DNA from: Streptomyces sp. ISL-100
GTDB lineage: Bacteria > Actinomycetota > Actinomycetes > Streptomycetales > Streptomycetaceae
Direction: 5' to 3'
Assembly: GCF_018614615.1 (NCBI RefSeq)
Contig: NZ_JAGGOK010000043.1
Span: 19,375-83,374, forward strand
Length of the DNA: 64,000 nt
Shown: piece after piece, positions 26,760 through 35,979 of the stretch
How positions within the stretch are numbered: the first letter of the stretch is position 1
How the letters are laid out: each line of letters opens with the position of its first letter
Translations under genes and position numbers: made by a program
Notes under the pieces: model-generated
Databases searched by the model: none
Seen by the model: the letters and a program-made list of their open reading frames with translations, nothing else
Told to the model about the DNA's origin: nothing

Positions 26760-28061
26760 TCAGGCCGGGCTGACGAGGCGGTCCACCGCTGCGGTTCCCG
26801 ACGTATAGCCTCGGGCCATCGCCCCGGGCAGCACGGCATTGGGGGGCCGGCTCTGCACCTGCGCCGGACCGAGGTCATGGGCGGAAGCCGTCTGCTGACA
26901 GTCCCTAGCGAGCATCAGCGCCGGCCCGGGTGTCTGCGGAAGCTGCCCGTACAACACCTGCTCGAGCGCCGATATCAGCCGAGCCACATCCTGCTGAGGG
27001 CGTACCACGAGCCGTAGGAAGCGGCTGGAACTGCCGACTTTGTTGGCGCAGTCACGCACCAGCACTCCGTGCTCGGAGAGCAACCGGTCGCGCAGAACCG
27101 TCCCGTCCGCGCCTTCCGGCAGCCGTACGTAGACGAAGTTGCCCTGTGAGGGATAGACGGTCAGGCCCGGGAGCTGGGAGAGGCACCAGGTCATCTCCTC
27201 GCGGTCGCGGCGCGAGCGCTGAATGCTGTCCGCATACTCCTGGCGGTGTCCCTTCAGCATGAACACCACTGTCTCTGCGAAGGAGTTGAGATTCCACTTC
27301 GGCAGAGCGGCGCGCACCTTCCCCGCGAGCCCGGGATTCGACACCAGGTAACCGAAGCGCACACCGTGCAGCCCGAAGTTCTTGCCCAGACTGCGCAGCA
27401 CGATCACATTCGTCCGCAGCACCGCCTCCGCGGCGACGCTCGGTTCCGGTTCGGCGTCGGCGAACTCCAGGAAGGACTCATCGACAACCACCAGATCCAG
27501 GTCCTGGAGTGCGTCGAGGATCGCGAGGACCTGATGCTTGGGCAGGTAGCCACCGTCGGGGTTGTTGGGGTTGCAGATGACTGCCGCGCGGGAGCCACGC
27601 GTCCGGATGAACCGTACGAATGATTCCGGATCCAGGCCGAAGCCATGTGCTTCCGGCAGCAGGAGCATGTCGACGCGCTTGCCGGTTTCCATCGGCTGGT
27701 CGGTCCACCGGCCGAAGGTGGGGACGGGCACGGCCAGCGACTCGTGAACGAGCAAGTGGTCGATCCACGTGATGAGTTCCGTGGAGCCGTTCCCCATGGC
27801 GACGGTCTGCGGGTTGAGTCCGAGCACCTGGCACAACTCGGCGGTGATGGTGTCCGCACTGCTCGGGTAGTACGTCAGGATCTCGCGGAGCCGGCTTCCG
27901 AGTTCGTCGAACATCTCGGGAGTGGGGAAGTACGGGTTGCAGGGAATGCAGAAGTCGGTGATCTCGCCGGCCGCGCCGGCCCCTGCCCGGTTCAGGGTGA
28001 AGTACGAGGGACTGTGCGCGGTGGACGCGCGAAAGAGCGCGGTGACATTGGTGCCGGCCAT
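26760..28061 (-). CDS. HisC/CobD-like class II PLP aminotransferase
   Basis: 433 residues from the ATG at 28061, chosen because GGGGAGG lies 7 bases upstream; longer frames lack a site. Key motifs: MGNGSTELI for phosphate binding, ICNPNNPDGGYLP (Asn-Pro substrate loop), VVVDESFLEFAD with the PLP-ring Asp, and LRSLGKNFGLHGVRFGYL with the Schiff-base Lys. This is the histidinol-phosphate aminotransferase/threonine-phosphate decarboxylase fold type. The ~55-residue C-terminal extension after the fold is unusual and Gln/Ala rich. It is monocistronic or shares a transcript with DUF418; a primary-metabolism HisC role is unlikely because no his genes are near. Confidence 0.85.
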   Translation of the reverse strand: MAGTNVTALFRASTAHSPSYFTLNRAGAGAAGEITDFCIPCNPYFPTPEMFDELGSRLREILTYYPSSADTITAELCQVLGLNPQTVAMGNGSTELITWIDHLLVHESLAVPVPTFGRWTDQPMETGKRVDMLLLPEAHGFGLDPESFVRFIRTRGSRAAVICNPNNPDGGYLPKHQVLAILDALQDLDLVVVDESFLEFADAEPEPSVAAEAVLRTNVIVLRSLGKNFGLHGVRFGYLVSNPGLAGKVRAALPKWNLNSFAETVVFMLKGHRQEYADSIQRSRRDREEMTWCLSQLPGLTVYPSQGNFVYVRLPEGADGTVLRDRLLSEHGVLVRDCANKVGSSSRFLRLVVRPQQDVARLISALEQVLYGQLPQTPGPALMLARDCQQTASAHDLGPAQVQSRPPNAVLPGAMARGYTSGTAAVDRLVSPA

Positions 28062-28294
28062 GAACTGCCTCCCCTGCGTGCGTAGGCCCGTACCTGTGCG
28101 AAGGGACCCGCCCCTGTATACGGACGGTGGTGGGACGGCGTTCAACCCATGAGGTGGGTGAGGAAGTGGTGGCCTCGCGCGACCGGCCAGTGCTGAGTGA
28201 ACAGCGTCGTATGACGACCCGTATGTAGCAGGGACCGCTTCCAGCGGCTCCCGGCGTTGGTGACGTCGTGTCGGAACGGCTTTGAGGGTGTCGG

Positions 28295-29620
28295 ATGAGA
28301 CATGCACGACGCAGACTGCAAAGGCTCGCGCGGCTGGCAGCCGTCGGTGGACTGCTCAGCGGCGGTCTGATGATGACGACCGCGATGGCGAGCGAACCGG
28401 CCACTCGGGACGGAGACGAGGGCGGCACCGTTCAGCCCGCCGAGTTGGGCGCGAGTCTTGTCTCGCGGCTCGGCACATCGCGTACCGCAGGCAGCTGGAT
28501 CGGCTCCGACGGGCAACCGGTCGTCGCAGTGACCGATGCGGACGCGGCGGTCGAGGTCGGTCGGGCGGGAGCACGTGCCAAGGTTGTCCGCCACAGCATG
28601 CGACAACTCCGCTCGGCCACCGATGCGCTGCGCGCTGCGCCCCGAGTGCCGGGCACCGCATGGGTGGTGGACTACGCGTCCAACGAGGTCGTGGTGCATG
28701 CCGACAGCACAGTCTCAGCCGGAGACTGGTCACGCCTGTCCGGCCTTGCCGACCAGATCGGCGGCTTCGTACACATGCAGCGGACCGCAGGGTCCTTCAC
28801 CACCAGGGCCAGTGGTGGCGATGCGGTCTTCACCGGCGGTGGGCGCTGCTCCGCAGGATTCAACGTCACCAACGGCCAGAACGACTTCATACTGACGGCG
28901 GGTCATTGCGGTTCCGTCGGCACCACCTGGTTCCAGGACGCGCAGGGCGCCGAACGGATCGGCACCACGACGGCCAGCAGCTTCCCCGGCAACGACTTCT
29001 CGCTCGTCGAGTACGAGAACGGTGACGCCTCCAGTGGCAGGGGCGTAGTGGGCATCGGCGGTGGCCGGGAAGTACGGATCACCGCGGCCGCCGATCCCTT
29101 CGTCGGCCAGCAGGTCTTCCGCAGTGGCAGCACTACGGGCGTGCGTTCAGGCCGGGTGACCGCGTTGAACGCGACGGTGAACTTTCCCGAGGGCACAGTG
29201 ACGGGACTGATCGAAACGACGGTCTGCGCCGAACCGGGCGACAGTGGTGGCCCGCTGTTCGCACAGGGGCTGGCGCTCGGGCTGACCTCGGGCGGCAACG
29301 GCGACTGCACCACCGGTGGTCTCACCTACTTCCAACCGGTGACCACGGCGATGGCAGCCCTCGGAGTGAGCGTGGCCGGCGCCGCCACAACGGCCGAGGA
29401 CGGTAGCGGCGCGGCCTTGCCACCGGCTGTCGCCGGCACGTCTGTTCCGGGAGTGGCAGAAGGTGCGACGCTACCGGCCGGAAGCGTCTCCCTGCGGACC
29501 CTGGTACCGGGACTGGTGGTCGTCGCTGTGAGTCTTCTGGGCCTGGTGGCCACCCGCTGGATCCGGTCGGCTCATGACCGCAGAAGCTATCGGAGGCACT
29601 ACTCCCAGGTCTGGGGCTGA
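28295..29620 (+). CDS. Streptogrisin-type S1 serine protease with C-terminal membrane anchor
   Basis: 441 residues. A signal peptide (LARLAAVGGLLSGGLMMTTA) is followed by a ~150-residue pro-region and a chymotrypsin-fold domain with the triad His in ILTAGHCG (about residue 203), Asp in GNDFSLVEY (about 234) and Ser in PGDSGGPLF (about 317). Cys residues placed as in alpha-lytic/streptogrisin enzymes are present. After the protease comes an Ala/Thr/Gly-rich spacer, a transmembrane helix LVPGLVVVAVSLLGLVA and a short basic tail. Most streptogrisins are freely secreted, so the anchor is unusual and suggests surface retention. Ends 4 bases before a strong hairpin. Confidence 0.9.
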   Translation: MRHARRRLQRLARLAAVGGLLSGGLMMTTAMASEPATRDGDEGGTVQPAELGASLVSRLGTSRTAGSWIGSDGQPVVAVTDADAAVEVGRAGARAKVVRHSMRQLRSATDALRAAPRVPGTAWVVDYASNEVVVHADSTVSAGDWSRLSGLADQIGGFVHMQRTAGSFTTRASGGDAVFTGGGRCSAGFNVTNGQNDFILTAGHCGSVGTTWFQDAQGAERIGTTTASSFPGNDFSLVEYENGDASSGRGVVGIGGGREVRITAAADPFVGQQVFRSGSTTGVRSGRVTALNATVNFPEGTVTGLIETTVCAEPGDSGGPLFAQGLALGLTSGGNGDCTTGGLTYFQPVTTAMAALGVSVAGAATTAEDGSGAALPPAVAGTSVPGVAEGATLPAGSVSLRTLVPGLVVVAVSLLGLVATRWIRSAHDRRSYRRHYSQVWG

Positions 29621-29624
29621 TCGG

Positions 29625-29678
29625 GGGCGCGGCGGCCGGACGGACCTTCAGGTCTCGTCTCGTCCGGTCGCCGCGCCC
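29625..29678. terminator. Hairpin terminator between convergent genes
   Basis: GGGCGCGGCGGCCGGACG and CGTCCGGTCGCCGCGCCC form an 18-base stem with one mismatch. It follows the protease stop and lies before the stop of the NicO-type gene on the other strand, so it can serve both. Confidence 0.8.
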
Positions 29679-29710
29679 GTGGCGCGCCCTGGATCCTTGT
29701 GCTGGGTGTC

Positions 29711-31258
29711 TTAACTGAGCGCTGTCGCAGCCCCTCTGAGCAACAATCCACACCCCAGCATGAAGACGACGGCGGCCGTGCCGAGCGGGGCCGCGCGCTG
29801 AGCACGGGAGAGAGCCGCCCGGCCTCGCAATCGCCGGGTCAGCCTGCGCGTCACGGTCTCCCTCAACCGCACTGCCGCGAACCCGGCCGCCGCGAGCGTG
29901 AGCGCCAGCCCGGCTCCGTACGCCAGGACCAGCAGGAACCCGAACCAGGCTTGGCCGAGTGCAGCCGCTCCCACCAGGACAACTACGGCGGACGGACTCG
30001 GGACCAGCCCGCCGGCGAAGCCGAGGAGGATGATCCCGCGCAGGCCGGGGGCGGGAGGAGCGTGGGAGTGGCCGTGGCCGTGGCCGTGGCTGTGGTCGTG
30101 GTCGTGGTCGTCACCGTGGGCGTGAGTGCTCACCGGGCCGTGCGCATGGCTGTGGCTGTGACTGTGCCCATGGGGACGACGGCGCTGTCGCCACGCCCTG
30201 CGCAGCAGCAGCGCGCCCGCCCCCGCGACCAACATGCCGCTCGCGATGCCCAGCCAGGAAACAACGGTAGGCGCTGCCGCCGAGCCCGCGGTGATCAGTG
30301 CGCCCAGCGCGAAGACGCCCAGGGTGTGGGTCATGGTCACCGAAAACCCGAGGGCCAGCGCGTCGCGCAGAGAACTTCGGCCGCCCACCGTGGCGGCGGC
30401 CGCCATCATCGTCTTGCCGTGCCCCGGTGCCAGTGCGTGCATGGCGCCCAGCAGCAGGGATGCGCCGAGCGCGAGTGCGGCGAAACCTGCGGTCAGTTCG
30501 TGCCGGGCCACCAGCCCGGTCAGCGACTCCGCCCAACGGTCCGCCCCGCGCGGCAGCACGCCCGCTGCCGGGGAACCGCTCCTCTCGTCCTGACTTCCGG
30601 CGAGTGCCGGCCCGCCGGTACGTACCGTGAAGGCGGCGGACCGGATTTCAGGCGGCGTGAAGAGCTGATCGTCGGGGTACGCGGTCAGCCGCCGCGAGAC
30701 GGAGTCCCTCGGCACGTCCGACCCCGACAACGTCATCCGGTCGCCTCGCGCCGTGATCTCCCGCCACCCTGCTCCGGTTGTGACAGTCGCAGGGTGGTAC
30801 GCCAGGCGCATTCGCTCGTCACGCGGCAGCGGCGCCGTCAGCTCGCACGTTACGCGCAAGGTCTGCAACCCCGCCTGCCCTGGACGTACGTGAGCCTTCG
30901 CGCTTCCCGCCGAGACGGAGGCGACGTTCCCACCCCGTGATGCCCCGCCCGCGAGCTCGACCCGAGCGTCCCGTGCCGCCGCGTCACACCGCGACCGGGC
31001 CCATGCCGACAGTTCGGCCGAAGCGAGCCGATCGTCTCCGTCGGCGTCGATACGGGTCCGTTCCTGAGCGGCCGGAATCTCTGCCAGATCCTCGACGTGG
31101 TCCACTTCCAGCTCGCCCGGAGTGACGACAAGTCCGTCGTACTGATTGACGGTGAAGTTGCCGAGGGGGTGAGCCTGCGCCGCCTGGGCGGGGAGCAGGG
31201 CCAAGGCCGCTCCGGCCACCAGCGTGGCGAGAGCCGAAGCAGCGGTACGGCGATTCAC
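29711..31258 (-). CDS. NicO/RcnA-like metal transporter with His-rich loop and EF-hand
   Basis: 515 residues from the GTG at 31258, with GGGGGGAG upstream and GTGA overlap with the TPR gene. A signal peptide precedes an extracytoplasmic domain starting HPLGNFTVNQYDG. In it, DADGDDRLASAE matches a 12-residue EF-hand loop. The membrane domain has about six helices with LGAMHALAPGHGKTMM and SVTMTHTLGVFALG, the metal-binding motifs of NicO/RcnA nickel-cobalt transporters. A cytoplasmic loop is made of some 40 residues rich in His, Asp and Gly (HGHSHSHSHAHG and similar), a metal-binding buffer. The loop DNA is a near-repeat of GTGGCC/GTGGTC units. Direction of transport, and Ni/Co/Zn choice, are not determined. 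Confidence 0.85.
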   Translation of the reverse strand: MNRRTAASALATLVAGAALALLPAQAAQAHPLGNFTVNQYDGLVVTPGELEVDHVEDLAEIPAAQERTRIDADGDDRLASAELSAWARSRCDAAARDARVELAGGASRGGNVASVSAGSAKAHVRPGQAGLQTLRVTCELTAPLPRDERMRLAYHPATVTTGAGWREITARGDRMTLSGSDVPRDSVSRRLTAYPDDQLFTPPEIRSAAFTVRTGGPALAGSQDERSGSPAAGVLPRGADRWAESLTGLVARHELTAGFAALALGASLLLGAMHALAPGHGKTMMAAAATVGGRSSLRDALALGFSVTMTHTLGVFALGALITAGSAAAPTVVSWLGIASGMLVAGAGALLLRRAWRQRRRPHGHSHSHSHAHGPVSTHAHGDDHDHDHSHGHGHGHSHAPPAPGLRGIILLGFAGGLVPSPSAVVVLVGAAALGQAWFGFLLVLAYGAGLALTLAAAGFAAVRLRETVTRRLTRRLRGRAALSRAQRAAPLGTAAVVFMLGCGLLLRGAATALS

Positions 31259-32676
31259 GACTCCCCCCGAGGCCCGGAGAGTGCGGACTTCCCGGAGAGC
31301 ACGGACTTCGCTTCGCGCGCCCCCGTGAGTGAGAAGCCCCGGTTCAGATCCAGCGCGGCACGCAGAGAGCGCCGCGCGGCCTTGTCGTCGCCGAGGGCGT
31401 GCTCGATCATGCCCCGGTGGAAGAGGAACGAAGCGTTCCGGTAGCCGGGTCTTTCGGCCGTCGCCTTCTTCGCGTACGTCAGCGCCTCCTGATCCTTGCC
31501 GTTCGCGTGGAGCGCCCAAGCGAGCGCGTCCGCCGTGTGGACACTCTTGCGGCGCGACCATTCGGCGCGCGCCGACTTCAATGCCTCCTCGGCGTCGCCG
31601 TGATCTGCCTCGATGAGAGCGGATTCGAGATCGGTGGCGACTCCGTTGGCGCGAGCCAGCCGGGTCCACGTACCGATGAGTGCGTGCTGTTCCTCGGCCC
31701 GCTCGGGTTGCCCGGCCGCTTCCTGCAGTTCGCCGAGTGCGGCGAGCTGACCCGGCAGCGGGTAGCGCCGTACGACCTCTTCGAGATCTCTCAGGGCTCG
31801 CTTCGTCTGCCCCTGCGCGGCATACGTACGGCCGCGACCCTCCAACGCCGGCACGTACTTGGGATCGGCGCGCACCGCAGTCGTGAAATGGCCCTGTGCT
31901 CGCCCGTACTGGCCCTGAGACCACGCCAGTTGGCCGAGTGACGTGGCGACGTACGCCACATCGGCGGGGGTGAACGCGGATTCCAGCGCACGCAGCAACA
32001 CCTGGCGCGCCCTCTTCGCGTCACCGTGCAGCTCCAGCACGTACGCGTACCGGGTGAAGACCGGAATGCCGGGCCGGCGCCGGTCGGCGAGCTCAGCCGC
32101 TCGCAACGCCTCGTCGTAACGCCCGAGTTCCACCAGGGCGTCGACCCGGCTGGACAGCGCCCGCTCGCTGTACGGGTTCACGCGCAGCGCCCGGTCCGCC
32201 TGACCCAGCGCCGCCCCGAAGTCGTGCCGGGCAGCGGCGAGCGCCGCCCGCCCGGCGAGTGCCGCATCGTTCTCGCCGGGCGGGCGCAGCTTCAACGACC
32301 GCTCGAATGCCTTCTCCGCCTGCGGATACCGTGTCGGATCACCGCTGGTCCGCGCCTGCTCGACGTACGCCGTACCGAGCGTCGCCCAGCCCGTGGCGTC
32401 CTTGGGCTGCCGCTGGAGGTGCTTGTGCAGGGCGTCGATGCCCTGCGCGAGGTCCCCGGCCGTCAGCCGCTCGACGGACACGTCCGCCGCCGGAGCGGGT
32501 GTGTCCCGCCCGGTCCGGTCCGGGTCGCCGTCGGCCCCCATCGCCACCGAGGTGGCGGTGAGCCCCGCTGCCACCGCCACGACCACCGCGATCCGCCACC
32601 GCCGCGGCCCATGCCATCGCGCATGCCATCGCTCACGCGACCACACGGACTGCGGCTGCGGCTTCCGTACGAGCAT
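31255..32676 (-). CDS. Membrane-anchored TPR protein
   Basis: 473 residues from the ATG at 32676. A single N-terminal hydrophobic helix WRIAVVVAVAAGLTATSVAM anchors a long TPR array: GWATLGTAYVEQARTSGDP, RALRVNPYSERALSSRVDAL, QYGRAQGHFTTAVRADPKYV and ALTYAKKATAERPGYRNASF are clear repeats. TPRs are protein-binding scaffolds. It sits between DUF4331 and the NicO gene, with its stop overlapping the NicO start, so a complex at the membrane linked to metal handling is inferred. No enzyme motif was seen. Confidence 0.85.
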   Translation of the reverse strand: MLVRKPQPQSVWSRERWHARWHGPRRWRIAVVVAVAAGLTATSVAMGADGDPDRTGRDTPAPAADVSVERLTAGDLAQGIDALHKHLQRQPKDATGWATLGTAYVEQARTSGDPTRYPQAEKAFERSLKLRPPGENDAALAGRAALAAARHDFGAALGQADRALRVNPYSERALSSRVDALVELGRYDEALRAAELADRRRPGIPVFTRYAYVLELHGDAKRARQVLLRALESAFTPADVAYVATSLGQLAWSQGQYGRAQGHFTTAVRADPKYVPALEGRGRTYAAQGQTKRALRDLEEVVRRYPLPGQLAALGELQEAAGQPERAEEQHALIGTWTRLARANGVATDLESALIEADHGDAEEALKSARAEWSRRKSVHTADALAWALHANGKDQEALTYAKKATAERPGYRNASFLFHRGMIEHALGDDKAARRSLRAALDLNRGFSLTGAREAKSVLSGKSALSGPRGES

Positions 32677-32789
32677 TGCCTCTCGCCTTCCTCGGTTTTC
32701 TTTCGGGTCTTCTCTGTGGGGTGGCCCGGCCGCGCTGCGGGGCTGACCGGGCTGACGGACTACGCCAATGCGCGCTCTGCGGCCGGAGG

Positions 32790-34340
32790 TCAGCCGAGCC
32801 AGGACCGGCGTACGGGCTGACGACGCGAGCGCACGTAGGCCGTGCCGAGGCCGACGAGCAGTACACCCACGGCCCCTGAGGCGGCCGAGACGAGCATCAC
32901 CGTGTTGTCGTCCCACGACGCGGTGATCGAGGACATCCCGCCCGTCAGGCCCGTGGCGGCTGCCTTGGTGTCTGCCTCCGCCGCCTTCTTGCCGTCGGAG
33001 CCGGAGGTGGGCAGGGCGACGTACGGGAAGCTGGTGCCGAACTTCTTGTCGTTGGCGTCGACCGCGTCACCCAGATCGTTCTTCGAACCGACGAGCTCGC
33101 CCTCGACGGCCTGAAGCGCGATGTCCAGCACGTCGTCGGTCAGCCGTCGTCCGTTGGGGAAGCCCGCGTTGTCGCCGTCCAGTACGCCGAGCCGCTTGGG
33201 CTCCGCGACCGGCTTGATGGAGGTGTTCAGGCGGAGCATCTCCGACGGTGTGACGTCCGGCGGCTGGTTGACGTCCTTGACCCCGGTCAGGAACACCGAG
33301 ACGAGGTCGTTGCGCGGCTCCGCCGGAGCCTTGATCTTGTAGATGCCCTCGATGAGCTTCGGCAGCTCCGGTTCGGTGACGTTCTTGAGGAAGTCGCCGT
33401 CGTTCTCGGGGGAGGACGCGTTGAACTTGTCCTTGTCCTTCACCGGGTTGACGACCTCGTTGACCAGTGGCATGCCGAGCCGGGACACGCGTGTCCAGTG
33501 GCCGGAGGCGCTCTTGCGCTCCGTCGTCGAGTAGATGCCGACGACCGGCTGTTTCTCGGACTCGCGGATGTACGAGTTCGGCACCTGTAGGGCGATGGTG
33601 TTCACGTTGTAGCCCTTGAGGGTGTCGTTCCCGACCTCCGACAGATCACCGCCGTACAGCAGGTCGAAGACGCGCAGATCGAGGAAGAAGGGGTCGTCGG
33701 CCTGACCGGCGAAGGCCTTGAGCCCACCGGGGACCTTCTGCACCGCCTGGTCGCGCAGCTTCTGGTAGTCGGGCATCGACGCCTTGCCGACGTTCGACGG
33801 GGCGACCGGAAGGCTCTTCGCGAGCTTGTGCCGCGAGACGGTCTTGCCGTGCTCCAGCCGCAGCAGCTCGATGTCGTAGGTCTGGGTGAAGTTGAGGTCC
33901 GGGTCGTCCAGGCTCTCCACCGCACCGGTGTTATAGAGGAAGGTGTTCTCGTTCTTTCGGTGGTCCTTGAACGTGAACCGGTACAGCAGGTCGTCCTGGG
34001 CGTCACCGTCGCTGTCGACGTGGATGTCGTAGCGGGCGTCGTTGGCGAAGGTGTAGAAGTTCGGGCCGCCCGCCGGCTCCTGGAACGGCAGCCAGTTCGC
34101 CACCAGAGTCGTCGTGTCGGGGTGGTCGGGGCTGACGAACGCGTACACGTCCGTGTTGTCGAACTGCGGCTGCCCCGAGATCAGCGGCGCCTCCCGGTGG
34201 CTGGAGGCGGCCGCCGTCCGCGGCTCCAGCACGCTCACGCCGGCGGCTGCGAGTCCTCCGCCTGCCAGCGCTCCACAGGCGAGCAGGGCGATGCTCCCGC
34301 GACTCGGCCAAGCCCACACACTTCTGGTGATTACGGCCAT
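32790..34340 (-). CDS. DUF4331 secreted protein with C-terminal membrane helix
   Basis: 516 residues, ATG start with GGACG upstream. A signal sequence (SIALLACGALAGGGLAAAG) is followed by SSHREAPLISGQPQFDNTDV, the DUF4331 opening; the SHREAP block is nearly invariant in this family. Later YGGDLSEVGNDTLKGYNVN and LRLNTSIKPV are further family blocks. A C-terminal helix TVMLVSAASGAVGVLLVGLG plus a basic tail anchors it. The function is unknown; DUF4331 proteins are often encoded beside TPR and NicO-type genes as here, which suggests a shared envelope or metal-related role. It is first in that operon. Confidence 0.88.
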   Translation of the reverse strand: MAVITRSVWAWPSRGSIALLACGALAGGGLAAAGVSVLEPRTAAASSHREAPLISGQPQFDNTDVYAFVSPDHPDTTTLVANWLPFQEPAGGPNFYTFANDARYDIHVDSDGDAQDDLLYRFTFKDHRKNENTFLYNTGAVESLDDPDLNFTQTYDIELLRLEHGKTVSRHKLAKSLPVAPSNVGKASMPDYQKLRDQAVQKVPGGLKAFAGQADDPFFLDLRVFDLLYGGDLSEVGNDTLKGYNVNTIALQVPNSYIRESEKQPVVGIYSTTERKSASGHWTRVSRLGMPLVNEVVNPVKDKDKFNASSPENDGDFLKNVTEPELPKLIEGIYKIKAPAEPRNDLVSVFLTGVKDVNQPPDVTPSEMLRLNTSIKPVAEPKRLGVLDGDNAGFPNGRRLTDDVLDIALQAVEGELVGSKNDLGDAVDANDKKFGTSFPYVALPTSGSDGKKAAEADTKAAATGLTGGMSSITASWDDNTVMLVSAASGAVGVLLVGLGTAYVRSRRQPVRRSWLG

Positions 34341-34471
34341 CTCGTCCGTCCTTCATCCGTCATCTCGTCCGTACCGGCGTGCTTGTACGTCCAGTACGTG
34401 CGCCGAAGCCGTCTTGTTCGGTCTCGATGGCTGAAAGATCGGCGGTGTGCGTAACGGCATGTCTGACGAGA

Positions 34472-34503
34472 GCCGTCCGGGCGCGCCTCCGAGCCCGGAC
34501 GGC
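34472..34503 (-). terminator. Hairpin downstream of the two-component operon
   Basis: GCCGTCCGGGC and GCCCGGACGGC form a perfect 11-base stem with a 10-base loop, about 190 bases beyond the histidine-kinase stop in the direction of its transcription. The surrounding 350-base gap (34341-34690) also holds the DUF4331 promoter region; no gene was seen in it. Confidence 0.6.
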
Positions 34504-34690
34504 ATCAGTGTCAGCAAGCGCCGGACGGCCCGCATGGTCTCGGCGTCACCGCGACGGCGAACACCGGCAAGGTGGTCTCGCGGCTGAGCCTGTAGCTCAG
34601 GGCCAGGAGGCGCGTCAGCGTCGTTCAGGCTGGCCCGCGGCCGTGAACTCCGCCGTCACCGGCTTCTGCGCCGGCCCGGAGGGATGAGCC

Positions 34691-35965
34691 CTACCACGCC
34701 CGGGCCGTGGCCTGCTCCGGCCGGGGCAGGGCGGCCGCAGCGCGGTTGCTCACGTCGGGGAACGTGACGGTGACCGTCAGCCCGCCTCCCGGTCGCGCGC
34801 TGGTGGTGATGTCGGCGTCATGGGCGTCGGCGATGGCCGCCACGATGGACATACCCAGCCCGAGCCCTTCGGTACGCGCGGCGCGAGTGGCACCCAGCCG
34901 CTGGAAGGGCTGGAAGAGCTGCTCGATGGCGTTCGGCGGGACCAGCGGACCGGTGTTGGTGAGGGTGAGCGTCGCGCGGCCTTCCACCGTCCGGGTGGTC
35001 ACGTCGATCCTGCCGTGGGGCATGTTGTGCCGGAGCGCGTTGTCGACAAGGTTCGTGACGAGACGCTCGGCGAGGTTACGGTGGCCGGCCGCCAGAGCCG
35101 GTGAGATCGAACAGCGGAACGTGATGCCCCGGTACCGGGCTTCGGCGCTCCTCGCCTCGACCACCTCATGCGCCATCCGGGCCAGGTCGAACGGTTCACG
35201 CACGTCGATGCCCCCCTGGCTCCTGGCCAGAGTGAGGAGCGCCTCGATGAGCCGCTCCTGCTGCGCCCCCGCGGCGAGGATGCGCTGGTGCGCCGCCCGC
35301 AGGGACTCCACGGTCGCGTCGGGATCGGACAGGCTGACCTGCCCGAGCGTCCGCTGACGGGCCAGCGGAGTGCGCAGCTCGTGCGAGGCGTTGGCGACGA
35401 ACTGACGCTGAGCCTGGAAGGACGCTTCGAGCCTGCTCAGCAGTCCGTCGAAGGTGTCGCCCAGTTCCTTGAGCTCGTCGGCGGGACCGTCGAGCGCCAG
35501 GCGCTGGTGCAGGCTCGTCGCCGAGATGTCCCGGGCCGTCGCCGTGATCGTACGCAGCGGGCGCAGCATGCGGCCGGCGACGATCCAGCCCAGCACGATC
35601 GAAATCACCAGCATCAGGGCGAGCGCGATCCCGGACTGTACAAGCAACTCCTGCATGACGACGGCCTTTTGATGCGCCAGGATCTGCTCCGCCGCGTTGG
35701 AGAGCATCTCGGAACCGCTGCGCCTGAGGGGATCCCGAGCGCCCTCGGGCGGCGGGAGCGCGTCGCTGGTGCCCGGGGCCGGGATGAAGCCCTTGGCCGG
35801 CCGCGCGGAGACGGCGCGGCTCGTCAGGACGTACGTAACACCCAGCAGGGCGGCGCCGGACACGAGGAACAGCCCCCCGTACAGGAGAGTCATTCGCAGC
35901 CGCACCGTGCGGCGGGGCAGGGATGAGCGGGCGATCCGGCTCGTGAGCCGGGCGATGACCGACAT
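34691..35965 (-). CDS. HAMP-containing sensor histidine kinase
   Basis: 424 residues. Two membrane helices (LLYGGLFLVSGAALLGVTYV and ALMLVISIVLGWIVAG) bracket a ~70-residue sensor loop. A HAMP linker is followed by NASHELRTPLARQR with the phospho-acceptor His, and an HATPase domain with RLVTNLVDNALRHN (N box), ALTL-like strand, then GLGLGMSIVAAIADAH (G box). It pairs with the response regulator encoded just upstream in the same operon (14 bases). The overall form is like OmpR-type kinases such as VanS, but the signal is unknown. It lies next to MbtH and exporter genes and may control them. Confidence 0.93.
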   Translation of the reverse strand: MSVIARLTSRIARSSLPRRTVRLRMTLLYGGLFLVSGAALLGVTYVLTSRAVSARPAKGFIPAPGTSDALPPPEGARDPLRRSGSEMLSNAAEQILAHQKAVVMQELLVQSGIALALMLVISIVLGWIVAGRMLRPLRTITATARDISATSLHQRLALDGPADELKELGDTFDGLLSRLEASFQAQRQFVANASHELRTPLARQRTLGQVSLSDPDATVESLRAAHQRILAAGAQQERLIEALLTLARSQGGIDVREPFDLARMAHEVVEARSAEARYRGITFRCSISPALAAGHRNLAERLVTNLVDNALRHNMPHGRIDVTTRTVEGRATLTLTNTGPLVPPNAIEQLFQPFQRLGATRAARTEGLGLGMSIVAAIADAHDADITTSARPGGGLTVTVTFPDVSNRAAAALPRPEQATARAW

Positions 35966-35979
35966 GGGCGTCCTCAGCT

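Noticed and set aside
30060..30180. Tandem GTGGCC/GTGGTC-like repeat, considered as a satellite or CRISPR
   Set aside because: It is the coding sequence of the His/Asp-rich loop of the NicO-type protein; units are irregular and have no spacers.
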